A stretch of DNA of 64,000 bases from Pomphorhynchus laevis (GCA_012934845.2 WNNJ02002176.1:124001-188000), one strand, 5' to 3'; shown: positions 1-10,064, counted from the stretch's first letter. Numbers and translations are program-made. Notes: generated from the letters alone by a model not told the origin.

Positions 1-799
1 CGATTTGAATAATCTACCATCATATTGTTCGAATGTTCAAATATAAAGGCATTTAAGAATCTCATTGTTCATTACATGCACTTGCCTCGTTGATGGACAG
101 CACTTAATTTGATGTCATATAATTAGCTCACTAACGGAACTGCTTAATGGAATACCATATACAACTAGGGTACAACTGTCTACCATTATCAATAATCATT
201 TCATGCCTAAGACGATTTAATATTTATTTCTTTTCCATGTGAAAATTGTCCAGCTGTATGAGCATTTGCTCTCTTACACTTCTAATAATTATATATTTTT
301 AAATTTGATAATAAACAAGTACAATGTGAAGCGTTCTCTCGAATGGGCCCTCGCTTTGTTTCATTTACGTTGCACATTTAATTCATGAAATCCTATCGAA
401 TCTTTTGAATTTGATCAAAAATTTGCATTTTTGTTGCACGTATGCACATTGAACCTGCTTTTGCAATTATATACAAAATATTGTTTAATGGTTTAGATGG
501 TAGTGATTTTGTCAGTGTTTCTGCGATGTAATAACAACAGAACCCGTGGTTATCTATTCAAGTTATATAAGCCTTGCGTTAGGATACAAATATCCCAGCA
601 GTTTTTCTGTCAAGTCCTTCATACCAAGTGAACGGTGAGTTTGAAGAATTTGATGGTAATGAAAATGATGAAACAAGAATTTCAGCAATGTCATTTTTAC
701 TTATGACTAGAACTTCACATCGTGTACAATTTTTTTATTATTATAACATACAAGACTATAGCCATGCAGCTGTTTTGTCTGCTCACGGTAAAACCAATT
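1..799. other. AT-rich spacer, no gene seen
   Basis: No recognisable coding region, repeat or RNA gene on either strand. A 63-codon open stretch at 628-819 has no recognisable motif and is probably chance. The 3' untranslated end of the minus-strand LINE beginning near 800 may reach into this stretch, but its end is not marked by a clear tail. Confidence 0.6.
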
Positions 800-815
800 T
801 TATGTCAGCAAAAAC

Positions 816-1725
816 TTAATCCGGATACACGATTTTGAAATTAGAATCTGTGCAAAGCCATGTAATTAGCGTATTCTTGAAATGCACTCTATTTGATATG
901 TTGATGATATTCTCTGGAAGTTTGTTCCAAAGCCTCACTGCTCGATGAGAAAGGCGATATAGTCTTCCGAGTTTGCCGTGATGCAGGGTCCTCACAGTAA
1001 GAGAGTGACCTTGTTTAGTAGTTCGCTGGCTTTGCTGAATACAGTCGACCGGGAATTCGTCACGCTCGAATAACATATCCCTAAAACAAAATATCAAGAC
1101 ATACTATACTAGTACGGACTGAAGGAACTCCTATATTGCGCAAGCGGTCTTTATAAGACAATTTCCTGATGGAATGGCACGATCTAGTCAACCTACGGAG
1201 GGCATTTTCAAGCTCATTAATCTCACCACGTGTACATGGAAATACTGCAGGGATACAATATTCAATAATAGGACGAATAAGTGAATTGTATATTATTTTA
1301 AGACAGGAAGCTGATGGATTACAAAAACACCTCCGGACCACATAGCTAAGTTTCCTGGTCGTTTGGATGATTCTGTCCGTGTTTGGACGACTCTTCAATG
1401 ACTCGTGCACAAATATTCCCAAATCTCTTGTGCATTGTACCTGCGTAATTGTCTCGGAATTTAATTTATATCTGAAAAGAAATTTCTTATGTCCTAAGTG
1501 CATGTGGCAGCACTTTGATATATTTAACATCAGTCCTGTCTCATTACTCCACCTAACAATATTATCTAAATCTTCCTGGAGCAGAAAAGAGTCATGATAC
1601 GATTGAATGCACCGCCATAACTTGAGGTCATCCGCAAACGCTAGGATTTTGCATCTCAGTCTTAATAACAGATTCTGAAGGAAAATGTTGAACAGTAAAA
1701 GGCCAAGAACCGTACCTTGAGGCAC
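816..1725 (-). pseudogene. RT C-terminal half of LINE B1
   Basis: Two open pieces on the minus strand (1725-1081 and 1097-816) carry RT motif B (PQGTVLGLLLFNIF), motif C (FADDLKLW), the thumb (LQEDL, VRWSNETG, KCCHMHLG, TRDLGIF) and the CR1-type C-terminal region (LIRPIIEYC, RLRNIGVPS, GHSLTVRTLHHGK, RLSHRAVRLWNKLPE). The two pieces overlap in different frames, so at least one frameshift lies near 1085. Motifs 0 to A are absent because of the deletion described for the element. Confidence 0.85.
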
Positions 1726-1756
1726 TCCGGCACAAACATGACGTCGTGAAGAAACA

Positions 1757-2945
1757 CTACTGCCTAAAGTTAACTTTTCTACTTTTATTTACATAGCTCC
1801 AGAACGGCTTGGAAGAAACTTTATATAATTCCAGGATTTTCGATTCGTGCTTTTGCCTCTTCAACAATTTCATGTAGTTGAAGCGACGACGATACTGTAG
1901 ATGTTCTAACCGAAGTGTCTGATTATTCAGAGATGATTGAAAGAGTTTATTCCGTTTTCTTAAAAGTCCCACTAACTCATCGTCAAACCAAGCAGGCTTG
2001 CGTTTAGCAAGGTTTTGTAAGGGTTTCAATGGAGCGACGCAGTCTGTGATATATTTGAGGGAAGCTGATAACGTATCCCAATCACTGACATGGGTAATGT
2101 CACTATTGTGAAGACGTGTTCTAATTGCAAGCGTACGTAATAAATCAATATCCAATTTGTACCAGTTACGTTTCAGATGTTTAGTTTCGACATGGGATAC
2201 ATTGACAAGAGCACTAGAAGTAAACTTAATGACAATATGGTCACTAAGACCTATGGGAGAATCATATTGAATTTCATGGACATCTAGTAGACATTTACTA
2301 AAATCTAAATCTAGCAATGAAGAACTATGTCCCATAAACCTGGTTGCCTGAGTTACGTGTTGTATAAGAGATAGATCATCAACGAGAAACTTCCATAATT
2401 CGGTATCCAAATGGCATCCACCTTGATGACATTCGAATAGGTTATTCCCTGTTATATTAGGAATATTAAAGTATCCAAGAAGGATAAAATTTGACGACTT
2501 TGTGAGATCAGTAAGATACTCAATTAAACTTGGTGTTAAGCAAGATGAGCGTGGAGCACGATAGCATACACAAATGGTCATGGTGATGTCACCTGATTCT
2601 ATCATTAAAGAAAGTAACTCCATTCGTCCGACGCAATATGACATGGAGTTCCTTACGATAATTCTGTTAGCGACGTAGAAGGCAACTCCACCACCTCTAC
2701 ATTTATCATGTCGGTCTGTTCTAAATAATGAGAAGCCAATGATGGCAACACAAGCATCACTAATCCCACTGTGTAGCCAAGTTTCAGTAATTGCAAAAAT
2801 CGACATATTGCTGTTTGATAAATAACAACTAAACTCATCAAACTTCGAGACTAAGCTGCGAAAGTTAGAACATGCAATTTTCAGGGGATGTCTACTACTA
2901 TTCTTTGAAGTCTCATGAAGGACACAATGGAATGAAATTAAGTCA
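1757..2945 (-). pseudogene. APE endonuclease and linker of LINE B1 (ORF2 N-terminal part)
   Basis: One open frame carries the APE endonuclease: NFRSLVSKFDEF (catalytic Asn), ITETWLH (Glu), GGGVAFYV, VCYRAP, then GYFN where active enzymes have GDFN, SLLDLDFS and GLSDHIV. The first internal Met is at 2806, but similarity clearly extends upstream to about 2900. The Asp to Tyr change in GDFN removes a catalytic residue. After the endonuclease comes the usual linker with PAWFDDEL and a basic stretch. The frame ends where the RT fingers should begin. It nicks target DNA in intact relatives; here it is a relic. Confidence 0.8.
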
Positions 2946-2946
2946 T

Positions 2947-3936
2947 CTAAGACGCTACACCGTGAGTATTTAGGACTAACTTATCCCAACGTACAAATGG
3001 ACGTCGTCGGACCACCTGAAAATTTCGGATACAGAGATCATTTTCACCTTGTTGACGCCTGTCGTTTAGTTCTTTTTTAGCGAGAGATAGTTGTTCGCGT
3101 TCCTCAACCGATAGATCCTTATATATTCGCACATAATTACCCATTAGTCTATAAGCTTTACTAAGGATGATATTAGCTTGATCATTTGAAGCACAGACCA
3201 ATCGAAGCAGTCTATTTCTACCATTATCATACTTTTTACCTATTCTATGAAGAGCCAATACCTCCAAGGATTCTGCTAAATGTTCCTCTCCATCTAGAAA
3301 AATACTAGACAAGATATTTCTCACTGAAAGAACGTCGTCATTCACACGGTTTTGAGAAATGACGGATTTGGACTCGTTGATATTAGCGAAAATTACACAT
3401 CTTAATCTGTTTAGGTTAGATCTCGTCCCCCTTATGTTATTCGAACGTGAGGGCCGATCAGGTGTCTGCACCGGATAACTTGCCGCAGGAGATACTCTAC
3501 TCAACGGGGAGACAGAAGTCGTAGACTTGTTTAGGTAAGTTGCTGCATCAGCGCGTGTAGATCGTGTTGTTGGACTTAGATAGATCGTGCTAGCAGCACA
3601 AGGTCCAATTGCAATAGTGCTAGATTCCAATTCAAGCTCAGGGTTGCCATTTTGTCTAACAAAGCGGTTGGGACTAGGTGGCGAGAAAATTCTTGCGTGA
3701 GTATGGGATGTCTTATTCAAGTTCGACCGATCGGATACCGGGTAACTAGAAATGTTGCACTCGCATGAAGTACACGGATTCGTTGAAATATGAGCATTAT
3801 CTCTTCTTGCTAAAGGTAATACAAGTCTATCATGGTCACGTTTATCATATCTAGGATCGGCGTCCGGGGAAATTGTCATGGTTACAACATCATTACCAGG
3901 TACAACATACTCCGATAAAATATCATTCTGCTCCAC
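2947..3936 (-). CDS. ORF1 RNA-binding protein of CR1-like LINE B1
   Basis: This is a 329-codon open frame starting at ATG 3936 and ending just before ORF2. The first ~165 residues are Ser/Thr/Pro-rich and look disordered. From about residue 180 the protein reads LRCVIFANINES, then LHRIGKK, LLRLVCAS, VRIYKDLSVEEREQ and IRNFQVV. This is the usual layout of the RRM-like nucleic-acid-binding domain in CR1/L2 ORF1 proteins. No PHD finger is present at its N terminus. Known ORF1 proteins coat the element RNA, and that role is inferred here. Although the ORF is open, ORF2 of the same copy is badly deleted, so it is unlikely to serve this copy. Confidence 0.75.
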   Translation of the reverse strand: MEQNDILSEYVVPGNDVVTMTISPDADPRYDKRDHDRLVLPLARRDNAHISTNPCTSCECNISSYPVSDRSNLNKTSHTHARIFSPPSPNRFVRQNGNPELELESSTIAIGPCAASTIYLSPTTRSTRADAATYLNKSTTSVSPLSRVSPAASYPVQTPDRPSRSNNIRGTRSNLNRLRCVIFANINESKSVISQNRVNDDVLSVRNILSSIFLDGEEHLAESLEVLALHRIGKKYDNGRNRLLRLVCASNDQANIILSKAYRLMGNYVRIYKDLSVEEREQLSLAKKELNDRRQQGENDLCIRNFQVVRRRPFVRWDKLVLNTHGVAS

Positions 3937-4039
3937 TATTCGACGAGATTATCGGATATTTGAATTGAGATTCCGCAATTGATGCTCTCACTAATCCGAT
4001 CATCAAGTCTACTAACTCGGTCTATAAGCGATACCTTTT

Positions 4040-4990
4040 ATGCTATAATAGGCAAACTCTAGATGAGTTTAAATATAACTACATGAACAGTTTCGGAAAG
4101 ATCGCCCGACAATGCGCTATCTAGAAATGTGAAAGCTAACGAGTTGCAAGACATCCTTATTTGTGATACATTTATTACAGGATTAAATCGAAGGAAATAT
4201 GTTAGCGCATATTGGAAACAAACGATATCGATAAGAGAAAGTCCATCAAGATGTTTGAACCATTGAAGCATATCGAGCTCAATTGAATGTTTTTCGACAT
4301 ATACCCGAATTTACAGTAAATTCTAAGGGTAAGACAAGTTCAAAACCGAATTCTAGAAGCAAAATATCTGAAATCTGAAGAAGCAGTTGCTATAATTAGT
4401 AGAAATGAAGAGAACTAATGTTATTTTTGTGGAGGGGGTATGCATATTCGCAATCGTTGCCCTACTAAGAATGACGATTCAATTTTTTCTCAAACGTAAA
4501 TACTACGCAAAAGTATGTCGAACCAAAAAGATGTATTGATTTCGACAAGGAAACAATCGAAACACTCACATTACACATTAAACAGTGAATCGTTCGATTA
4601 CGCCCTTTTCAAAATACTAATGATTTTGCATCTGAGCTAGGCAATCCGACAATACTAGTTTTTAATACTCTGCCGCTGTGAACTCTTACGGATACAGGAA
4701 TCTCCTTCAGTTTTGCTGATTTATTAATTGTTCGTAAATTATACATCATTATCAAATATTGTTGCTTTAAAATTTATATGACAAATTCATTATTTACATC
4801 TCTATGCAATGAACGATGTGCACTTCCGTTATCTTATCGCAATCGTAAATCTTGATGTTCAAATATTCGTCATGCCTAAACTTGTCGTGATCTAATACTT
4901 GATCAAATTTTTCTCTGGAATGCTTCAATTAGACTAGGCAGAAATAATAAGCGAAAAGAACTTAATATTAGACAATTATCTTGTATAAAA
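4040..4990 (+). mobile_element. Fossil LTR retrotransposon, Gypsy-like gag and protease remnant
   Basis: Decayed coding similarity on the plus strand. A gag capsid-like stretch (IARQCA, then ELQDILICDTFITGLN) is followed near 4420 by a CCHC zinc knuckle (CYFCGGGMHIRNRC). Further on there is a retropepsin-like segment with a DTG core near 4690 and a final hydrophobic block near 4880. The order gag, knuckle, protease fits Gypsy-type elements. It is broken many times, and no RT, integrase or terminal repeats were found, so it looks old. It sits between B1 and B4. Confidence 0.6.
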
Positions 4991-5394
4991 ATTAACAACC
5001 ATTTCTCTGTCAGTTTATTTATTGATTTCTATTAATTGTATGAACGATTTTCAGATTGTGACTCGCACTGAGCGAAAAATATTTTTCAAATAATCAGTTG
5101 ATGTATTTATTCAAGAATTGCGTTGCTTAAATTAGCGGTCGTCAGCCACACGTAAGGGACTACAACCGGCTCTAGAATAATTTATGTAATTCGACTTGTT
5201 TTGTTCTGCTCGCCATCATTCATAAGTTCTCTTTTATAAACGTAATATCGTAGTTCTCTTCTTAATAAGTATCCGGCTTTAACTAGTGTACCCGCTTTTA
5301 ACTTAGTTTAACAAGTATCTTTTTCAAGATTACTAAGCATATAATTACTGAAAAAATTTGATCTCATATCGATCAGAATTGCATCCTTTCCAAT
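4991..5394. other. Spacer, nothing recognised
   Basis: AT-rich sequence between the LTR fossil and LINE B4. It could hold further decayed pol sequence of the fossil or the missing 5' part of B4, but I see no motif that supports either. Confidence 0.5.
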
Positions 5395-5872
5395 GTGCAG
5401 CATAGATTTCAGTTAGACCGCTCCTCCGTGACAAATTTAGTCACCTATTGTAAACGATGGAATAACACTTTGAGTTCCGGATATTCTGTTGATGTCTTGT
5501 TCTTAGATTTTTCAAAAGCTTTTAACACTATCCGCATGATTGTGGCATGGCTTCGTACATCATTATGATTGTCTGAATCAAATTTGTCATTGGGTTCGAA
5601 ATTTTCTGCAAAATCAAGCCTTGGCATTTGCCGATGATTTAAAAATTTGGAATAATTCGAAGCAAACTTGACTGAATTTCCCTCATGAACGATCTCGATT
5701 CTTTACACGAATTTTGTAAATGTACTGGAATGTTACTTAATAGACAAAGGCGTGCCACTATGAAGCTTGGATTGTGCTTATCAAATTTCACTTACAACAT
5801 AGTAAGTGTTGGTCTTAATGTGATTTCATAATTGAGAGATTTAATGGGTGGAAGGACATTAGTCACCTAAAA
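5395..5872 (+). pseudogene. LINE B4 RT fragment, left of the A1 insertion
   Basis: Plus-strand reading shows family B RT: a QH-like start, then WNNTLSSGYSVDVLFLDFSK (motif A region) and, after a loss, ALAFADDLKIW (motif C). It compares directly with ALSSGYVIDAVFLDFSKAF and YADDLKIW of copy B2. There are several frame breaks and motif B is missing. The fragment stops at the A1 insertion near 5865 and resumes after 9057, where the reading continues LKTKLNSEY, matching SLKTRLNSEH of B2. Confidence 0.7.
5865..5872 (+). repeat. Target-site duplication of LINE A1, left copy
   Basis: The 8-mer ACCTAAAA here recurs at 9057-9064. Removing everything between the two copies restores the family B reading (…SH, LKTKLNSEY…), so this is a convincing insertion duplication. 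Confidence 0.75.
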
Positions 5873-5915
5873 ATAATACAAATTTAATAATACAAATTTA
5901 TTTAATGTGACAAAT

Positions 5916-5932
5916 GCGTACAAGCTGTACGC
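5916..5932 (-). other. 3' UTR stem-loop of LINE A1
   Basis: Perfect 6-bp inverted repeat GCGTAC/GTACGC around a 5-base loop, near the element's 3' end. Equivalent hairpins lie at 10018-10033 (A2) and 19928-19943 (A3), with a paired change at one stem position. 3' stem-loops that help RT recognise its own RNA are known in L2- and CR1-related LINEs. Confidence 0.6.
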
Positions 5933-5961
5933 TTACAAGTCCACAAACAAAAATGAGAAAG

Positions 5962-8871
5962 TCAAGCAGTTAAATTGTTCAGATGGGATCGGATTTGTCG
6001 TTTGAAGCACTGCAGGGAAGTTGATTGGCGTATATGAATGGGCAGATGATTCCACGATAGAGGAGCAGCCACCAGGAAGGAGCGGAGTCCAAAGGAGGTA
6101 GAGTAGTTTGGGACATGTAAAAGAAGGGAATTACAGGAACGCAAGGAGCAGTAAACAGGACGAGAATTATCAAGAAAAGGAAGGTTGAGAAATGAAGGGG
6201 TATGAAAAGTTACAAGGCGGAAAGCAACGATAAGAAGACGAATTTGAACACGACAATAAATTGTAGGCAAATCGAGAGAAGCAAGATGGTAGGATGTGTG
6301 ATCAAAACGACGAAGACGGAGGAGAATTCGGACAGCTGCGTTGACGATGCGTTGTAGGGGAAGAAGAGTGGATTTAGGTGAGTTGGAAAATAGACTAAGA
6401 CAATAATCGAGTCTAGAAAAAAGGAGAGATGATATGAGAGTCATACAAGAAGGGAAATCGATCAATCTACGAACTTGACGGAGGTTGCGGAGTATCAAGG
6501 TAGATGAGCGTACTTTATCTCTAACGAAAGGTTTAAGTGAAAGTCGGTTGTCAAAATGGAAGCCTAGGAAAACGAGATTATCAACGATAGGAAGAATTTT
6601 AGAATTTAATGATACGGAGGGAGGTTCGAAGCCGAGGCGTCGAGGTAGGATCCACATAATTTTGGATTTATCAGGATTCAGAGAAAGGCGAAGGGAAGAA
6701 AGATGATTGGAAATTGAGACAAGACAGTCGGAAGCAGAAACACTAAGATCGCGAATACGATAAACAGGTGCATGAGCATAGATGAGAATGTCATCAGCAT
6801 ATTGCATAACATGGAAGTTAAATTTATGAGAAATCGAAGACAAATCACCAAGAAGAAGAGAGAAAAGTATAGGGCCTAATACGGAGCCTTGCGGAACACC
6901 GGACGGAATGGACGAAGGATGGGAGAGAGAAGAGTTAGAATATACGCGAAATGTACGGTTTGATAGATATGAAGAAAACCATGATACAGTGGGTAAAGAG
7001 AAGCCATAATCATGACGAAGGCGATGGAGAAGAATCGAGTGATCGACGATGTCAAAAGCAGACGATAGATCAAGAGAAACTATGACACTACATAATTTAT
7101 GATCGCGCGATATGAGTAAGTCGTTATAAACTTTAAGACATGCAATTTCGGTAGAGTAATTAGAGCGAAAAGCGGCTTGGAAGGGAGGAAATAAGTTAGA
7201 GGAATAGAGATATGTATTAACTTGCTTAAGAACGAGACGCTCAAGGAGTTTAGAGAGGGTTGGGAGAAGTGAGATTGGACGGTACGAAGATGGTAGTGAG
7301 GAGTCGAGAGATTGCTTTTTGATGATATGACGAACAGTGGCGCATTTCCAGATGGAAGGAAATGTACGGCTACGGATGGACGAGTTGAACAATGTGGTTA
7401 GGAAGGGTAAGATAAAAGTGCAGATATTTTTAAGTAAGTGAGTGGGAATTGGGTCAGAAGGAGAGGTTTTATTAGGTAATGACAGCAGAACCGAAGAAAC
7501 TTCATCAGACGAAACGGGAAGAAGGTGGAATAGTTCTGGGAGGGAAGTATTTAAAGATAAGAGTGGGTACAAGGGGGCTATGGGTAGTAGGGAAAGTAAA
7601 TTAGATAGCTTAGTTTGTAGATAAGAAGAAAATTCATCAGGATTTATATTACAAGGGGTAGATGATCGTGAAAGAATTGAGTTTAAGATTTTCCAATGAG
7701 ATTTCGAGTTGGAAGATGACTCGAGTTGATTTCGCCAAAAGAGAGTACGTTTAGTACGTATAAGAATGAGATGTGAACGGCGTTGAGAAAAGTAGGAATC
7801 ACGAAGATTTGGAGGGAGTGAGTTGGGTGAACGTTTAAGAAAGCGTTTATACATACGAAAAGAGTGACGGAGTCGACGCTTAGAAAGACTACAGTCAGAA
7901 TCGAACCAGGGAGCATAGCGCAAGCGCTGGGAACGTCGAAGTCGACTAGGTAGAAGGTTATTGAGGATCGACGTAAGTTCAGAATCAAACAGAATGCAGA
8001 GATCATCGGGAGAGAGATAGTTAAGAGGAAGTGAAAAGAGTGAAGAATTGAGTAAGGATGTGCAGAGAATAGGGATATCGAGAAGCTTCCAGGGTCGACT
8101 TGGTGTAGATAATGGTAAAGGCGGAGAAGGAGGATGGGGACGAGTAAGAGTAAGAGTGACAAGGAAATGATCGGACAAACCAGGATCAGTAATTGACAAG
8201 GAGGTATAGTCATTGAAGCAGTTAGGAACAGCAATGATGTCGAGAGCACCGCCGAGAATATGAGTTGGGCTTGTTGAAAGTAATTTATAGTTAAAATCAG
8301 AAAAAAGATTAGTTAAAGTGATAGAGTCAGAGTCAGACGGGCGATCAAGACGAATGTTAAAGTCACCGAGAACAAAAGAAGGAGTATAAGACAATGAACA
8401 GTGAGACATTAGATCTGCAAGGTCGTTAAAGAAGATACGTGATGGGGCAACTGAACCTGGACGGTATACAATCACAAGTTCCAGAGGGAAAGGCGTTGAT
8501 AATCTGCATATGAGTAATTCGAACGAGGTGTAACGGATGTTAACGTTGATTTTACGTAAAGACATTGGGTGACGAGCAATGGCAACAATACCGCCATGGT
8601 TAGACGCAGTAGATGTATGAGATGTAATTTGACGAGCTGATTCAACTAGAGAACAACCAGAGCGACATAGACGACGAATAGCAAGATCGTTGGAGTCAGT
8701 GTGCCAGGATTCGGTAATGCAGAGAATATCGATAGATAATTGATCGAAGATATCGAGAAGCATATCAGCTTTATGAAGAATGGAGCGAGTATTGAATAGA
8801 CTAAGACGAAAAGTATGCTTAGGAGCGAGATCGACTAGCGAAGAAGACAAGGGGGAGAGATGGGACGCCAT
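5962..8871 (-). CDS. ORF2 (APE endonuclease plus reverse transcriptase) of LINE A1
   Basis: This is an uninterrupted 969-codon frame, about the full length for CR1/L2 ORF2. Endonuclease at residues 20-245: LFNTRS (Asn 27), ITESW (Glu 54), NHGGIVAIARHP, VIVYRPGS, LGDFNIRLD (Asp 170), GALDII and GLSDHFLV (His 235). A linker has PWFDSDCS and SKRRLRHSFR (about 320-340). RT at about 450-780: YRPISLLPTLSKLLERLVL, AAFRSNYSTEIA, SLDLSSAFDIVDHSILL (motif A Asp 601), GVPQGSVLGP (motif B, 658-667), YADD (691-694), KSKIMWILP and LGFHFDN. The C-terminal block has AAPLSWNHLPIHIRQS. All catalytic residues I can identify are present. It should nick DNA and copy element RNA in the nucleus by target-primed reverse transcription. 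The exact clade (L2 or CR1) is an inference. Confidence 0.92.
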   Translation of the reverse strand: MASHLSPLSSSLVDLAPKHTFRLSLFNTRSILHKADMLLDIFDQLSIDILCITESWHTDSNDLAIRRLCRSGCSLVESARQITSHTSTASNHGGIVAIARHPMSLRKINVNIRYTSFELLICRLSTPFPLELVIVYRPGSVAPSRIFFNDLADLMSHCSLSYTPSFVLGDFNIRLDRPSDSDSITLTNLFSDFNYKLLSTSPTHILGGALDIIAVPNCFNDYTSLSITDPGLSDHFLVTLTLTRPHPPSPPLPLSTPSRPWKLLDIPILCTSLLNSSLFSLPLNYLSPDDLCILFDSELTSILNNLLPSRLRRSQRLRYAPWFDSDCSLSKRRLRHSFRMYKRFLKRSPNSLPPNLRDSYFSQRRSHLILIRTKRTLFWRNQLESSSNSKSHWKILNSILSRSSTPCNINPDEFSSYLQTKLSNLLSLLPIAPLYPLLSLNTSLPELFHLLPVSSDEVSSVLLSLPNKTSPSDPIPTHLLKNICTFILPFLTTLFNSSIRSRTFPSIWKCATVRHIIKKQSLDSSLPSSYRPISLLPTLSKLLERLVLKQVNTYLYSSNLFPPFQAAFRSNYSTEIACLKVYNDLLISRDHKLCSVIVSLDLSSAFDIVDHSILLHRLRHDYGFSLPTVSWFSSYLSNRTFRVYSNSSLSHPSSIPSGVPQGSVLGPILFSLLLGDLSSISHKFNFHVMQYADDILIYAHAPVYRIRDLSVSASDCLVSISNHLSSLRLSLNPDKSKIMWILPRRLGFEPPSVSLNSKILPIVDNLVFLGFHFDNRLSLKPFVRDKVRSSTLILRNLRQVRRLIDFPSCMTLISSLLFSRLDYCLSLFSNSPKSTLLPLQRIVNAAVRILLRLRRFDHTSYHLASLDLPTIYCRVQIRLLIVAFRLVTFHTPSFLNLPFLDNSRPVYCSLRSCNSLLLHVPNYSTSFGLRSFLVAAPLSWNHLPIHIRQSTSLQCFKRQIRSHLNNLTA

Positions 8872-9034
8872 CGAATTTTTGGCCTTGTGTGAAGAACGTG
8901 AAAATTTCCGTTGATTTTACGTATAGATAAGGATGACTCGCCGTTTGTTTCACGTCGATGTTTTTCAATGCGAGCTAAATTGAGCTGGGCAATATCAGAA
9001 GGGGAGCGGTCAGGAAAGATACGGCAAGTAGAAC
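8872..9034 (-). pseudogene. C-terminal tail of ORF1, LINE A1
   Basis: Upstream of ORF2, another frame reads CRIFPDRSPSDIAQLNLARI, then RRETNGESSLSIRKINGNFHV. This matches the end of the B1 ORF1 (VRIYKDLSVEEREQLSLAKK, …GENDLCIRNFQVV). It therefore marks the end of the ORF1 RNA-binding domain, and the ORF1 reading runs past the ORF2 start. The rest of ORF1 is missing because the insertion is 5'-truncated here. Confidence 0.75.
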
Positions 9035-9056
9035 GAAATTAAATAGTGAATTAAAT

Positions 9057-9064
9057 ACCTAAAA
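9057..9064 (+). repeat. Target-site duplication of LINE A1, right copy
   Basis: ACCTAAAA, matching 5865-5872. Just inside the element, 9033-9053 repeats about 20 bp of the target sequence that follows the duplication (AACGAAATTAAATAGTGAAT at both), an unusual 5' junction. Confidence 0.7.
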
Positions 9065-9250
9065 CGAAATTAAATAGTGAATATGCCAAAATAAGACAAT
9101 GTGTGCATTTTAGTTTCTAAAAAATCCATTCACTAGGTTGAATGATAAAACGCTCAAAAGATTTATCACCACCTTAGTAAGGCCGCACCTCGAATATTGC
9201 GCATAAGCAAGTTATACCTAAAAAAAGAGTTTAAGATAAAATAACATACA
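9057..9250 (+). pseudogene. LINE B4 RT fragment, right of the A1 insertion
   Basis: Continuation of B4: LKTKLNSEYAKIRQ, then DKTLKRFITTLVRPHLEYCA, which aligns with the RT thumb of B2 (LKTRLNSEH… SLVCPHLEYS). The frame is broken. The element ends here against the ORF1 piece of another family A copy, so its C terminus is missing. Confidence 0.65.
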
Positions 9251-9289
9251 ATCAATCCAGTTCCAGATCAATCCAGTTACAGATCAATC

Positions 9290-9989
9290 AAGCAAATTTA
9301 ACAGTTTTAACACACAAGAACGTTGATAGTATGACGTAAGAAGACAGCTACGACCGACACCGACTGTGTTAAACTTCAAGTACAGTGCTCGACACACGAC
9401 TGCAGCGTCTGGACTACAATCGCACGCGACAACCATAAGTCTAAAGAAGACTTCCTATGCGGCTTTTGTGCCAACAAACTCATACGCGACCTCTCCCATA
9501 AGAACATATTAACCTCCAACGTGTCTACTCAAACCACCCCAGTCGTTTCTGATATCCTTTGTCAATCCACTGATCCTGTCACCACATGCACTTCTAATCC
9601 CATGTCTTCACTTCCCGACACCCCCGTATCTTCCCTTCTGTCTCGTTTCTCAATAACCTACATCCCTCAATCAAAATCACCTCCACCAATCTCCACAATT
9701 CTTCCACTCATAACCTTTCCTCACATCGCTCACCACCCTCACTATTATCCAAATCCTCTTTGTCTTCCACTGTCAAACCTACTCCCTTGATATCATCAAC
9801 TCACAGCTCTCCTATCCTGATCTCACCAACTCACGTTACTCGTCCTCCTTTACGGAAACGCTTTCCTTCTCGCGATCGTTGCGTCATCATCACTAATATC
9901 ACTCCTTCCACCTCTTTATTTCCAAAGGCACGTCTCGACCACGACGTTTCCGCATTTAGATCCATTCTCTCGTCTTTTGTTCCTGCGGA
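9290..9989 (+). pseudogene. ORF1 fragment of a family A LINE (A4) with PHD-like finger
   Basis: Plus-strand coding remains: from about 9375 a Cys-rich segment (DCVKLQVQCSTHDC, then EDFLCGFCANK) resembling the C-terminal half of the PHD-type finger found at the start of many CR1/L2 ORF1 proteins. A long Ser/Thr/Pro-rich stretch follows, then RDRCVIITNITPS and DHDVSAFRSILSSF. The last block matches the start of the RNA-binding domain in B1 ORF1 (LRCVIFANINES, DDVLSVRNILSSIF). A frame change lies near 9770. The copy is cut off by the 3' end of LINE A2 at about 9990, and no remainder is visible beyond A2. Confidence 0.65.
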
Positions 9990-10017
9990 TAAAAAGATTT
10001 ATTTTAACGTGGCAAAT

Positions 10018-10033
10018 GCGTGCAAGCGTACGC
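10018..10033 (-). other. 3' UTR stem-loop of LINE A2
   Basis: GCGTGC-AAGC-GTACGC: the same hairpin as in A1 and A3, but with one non-Watson-Crick position that is A-U in A1 and G-C in A3. Confidence 0.5.
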
Positions 10034-10064
10034 TTACATGACCACAACAAAACAAAAATGTAAA

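Larger units (their letters stand above)
800..3960 (-). mobile_element. LINE B1, CR1-like non-LTR retrotransposon, internally deleted
   Basis: In minus-strand order the element has ORF1 (3936-2947), an APE-type endonuclease with linker (2945-1757) and then, only about 30 bp later, the second half of the RT (1725-816). The fingers and the motif A part of the palm are missing, so several hundred bases were lost between the linker and RT motif B. The C-terminal block (RLSHRA, LWNKLPE) and the LQEDL/FADDLKLW motifs are typical of the CR1 group. The same family recurs as B2, B3, B4 and B5. It cannot move by itself. Confidence 0.85.
5873..9056 (-). mobile_element. LINE A1, CR1/L2-like, 5'-truncated with intact ORF2
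   Basis: The minus-strand element starts (5') inside the last part of ORF1 near 9034 and carries a complete 969-codon ORF2 and a short 3' UTR. It ends in an A/T-rich tail with two copies of an AAATTTGTATTATT-like unit next to the ACCTAAAA duplication. It lies inside the older plus-strand LINE B4. The coding strand is strikingly rich in C and T (Ser, Leu, Pro codons), unlike the surrounding AT-rich DNA. The intact ORF2 and matching flanks suggest a recent insertion. The 5' truncation means this copy lacks a promoter and most of ORF1. Confidence 0.9.

Noticed and set aside
6485-6706. Plus-strand open frames of 60-75 codons within 6485-7624 and 10252-11095
   Set aside because: They run opposite to the LINE A1 and A2 ORF2 and arise from the skewed base composition of that strand; no motif in them.
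7683-8249. 188-codon minus-strand frame within LINE A1
   Set aside because: Overlaps the true ORF2 in another frame; sequence is only Leu/Ser-rich and lacks any motif.
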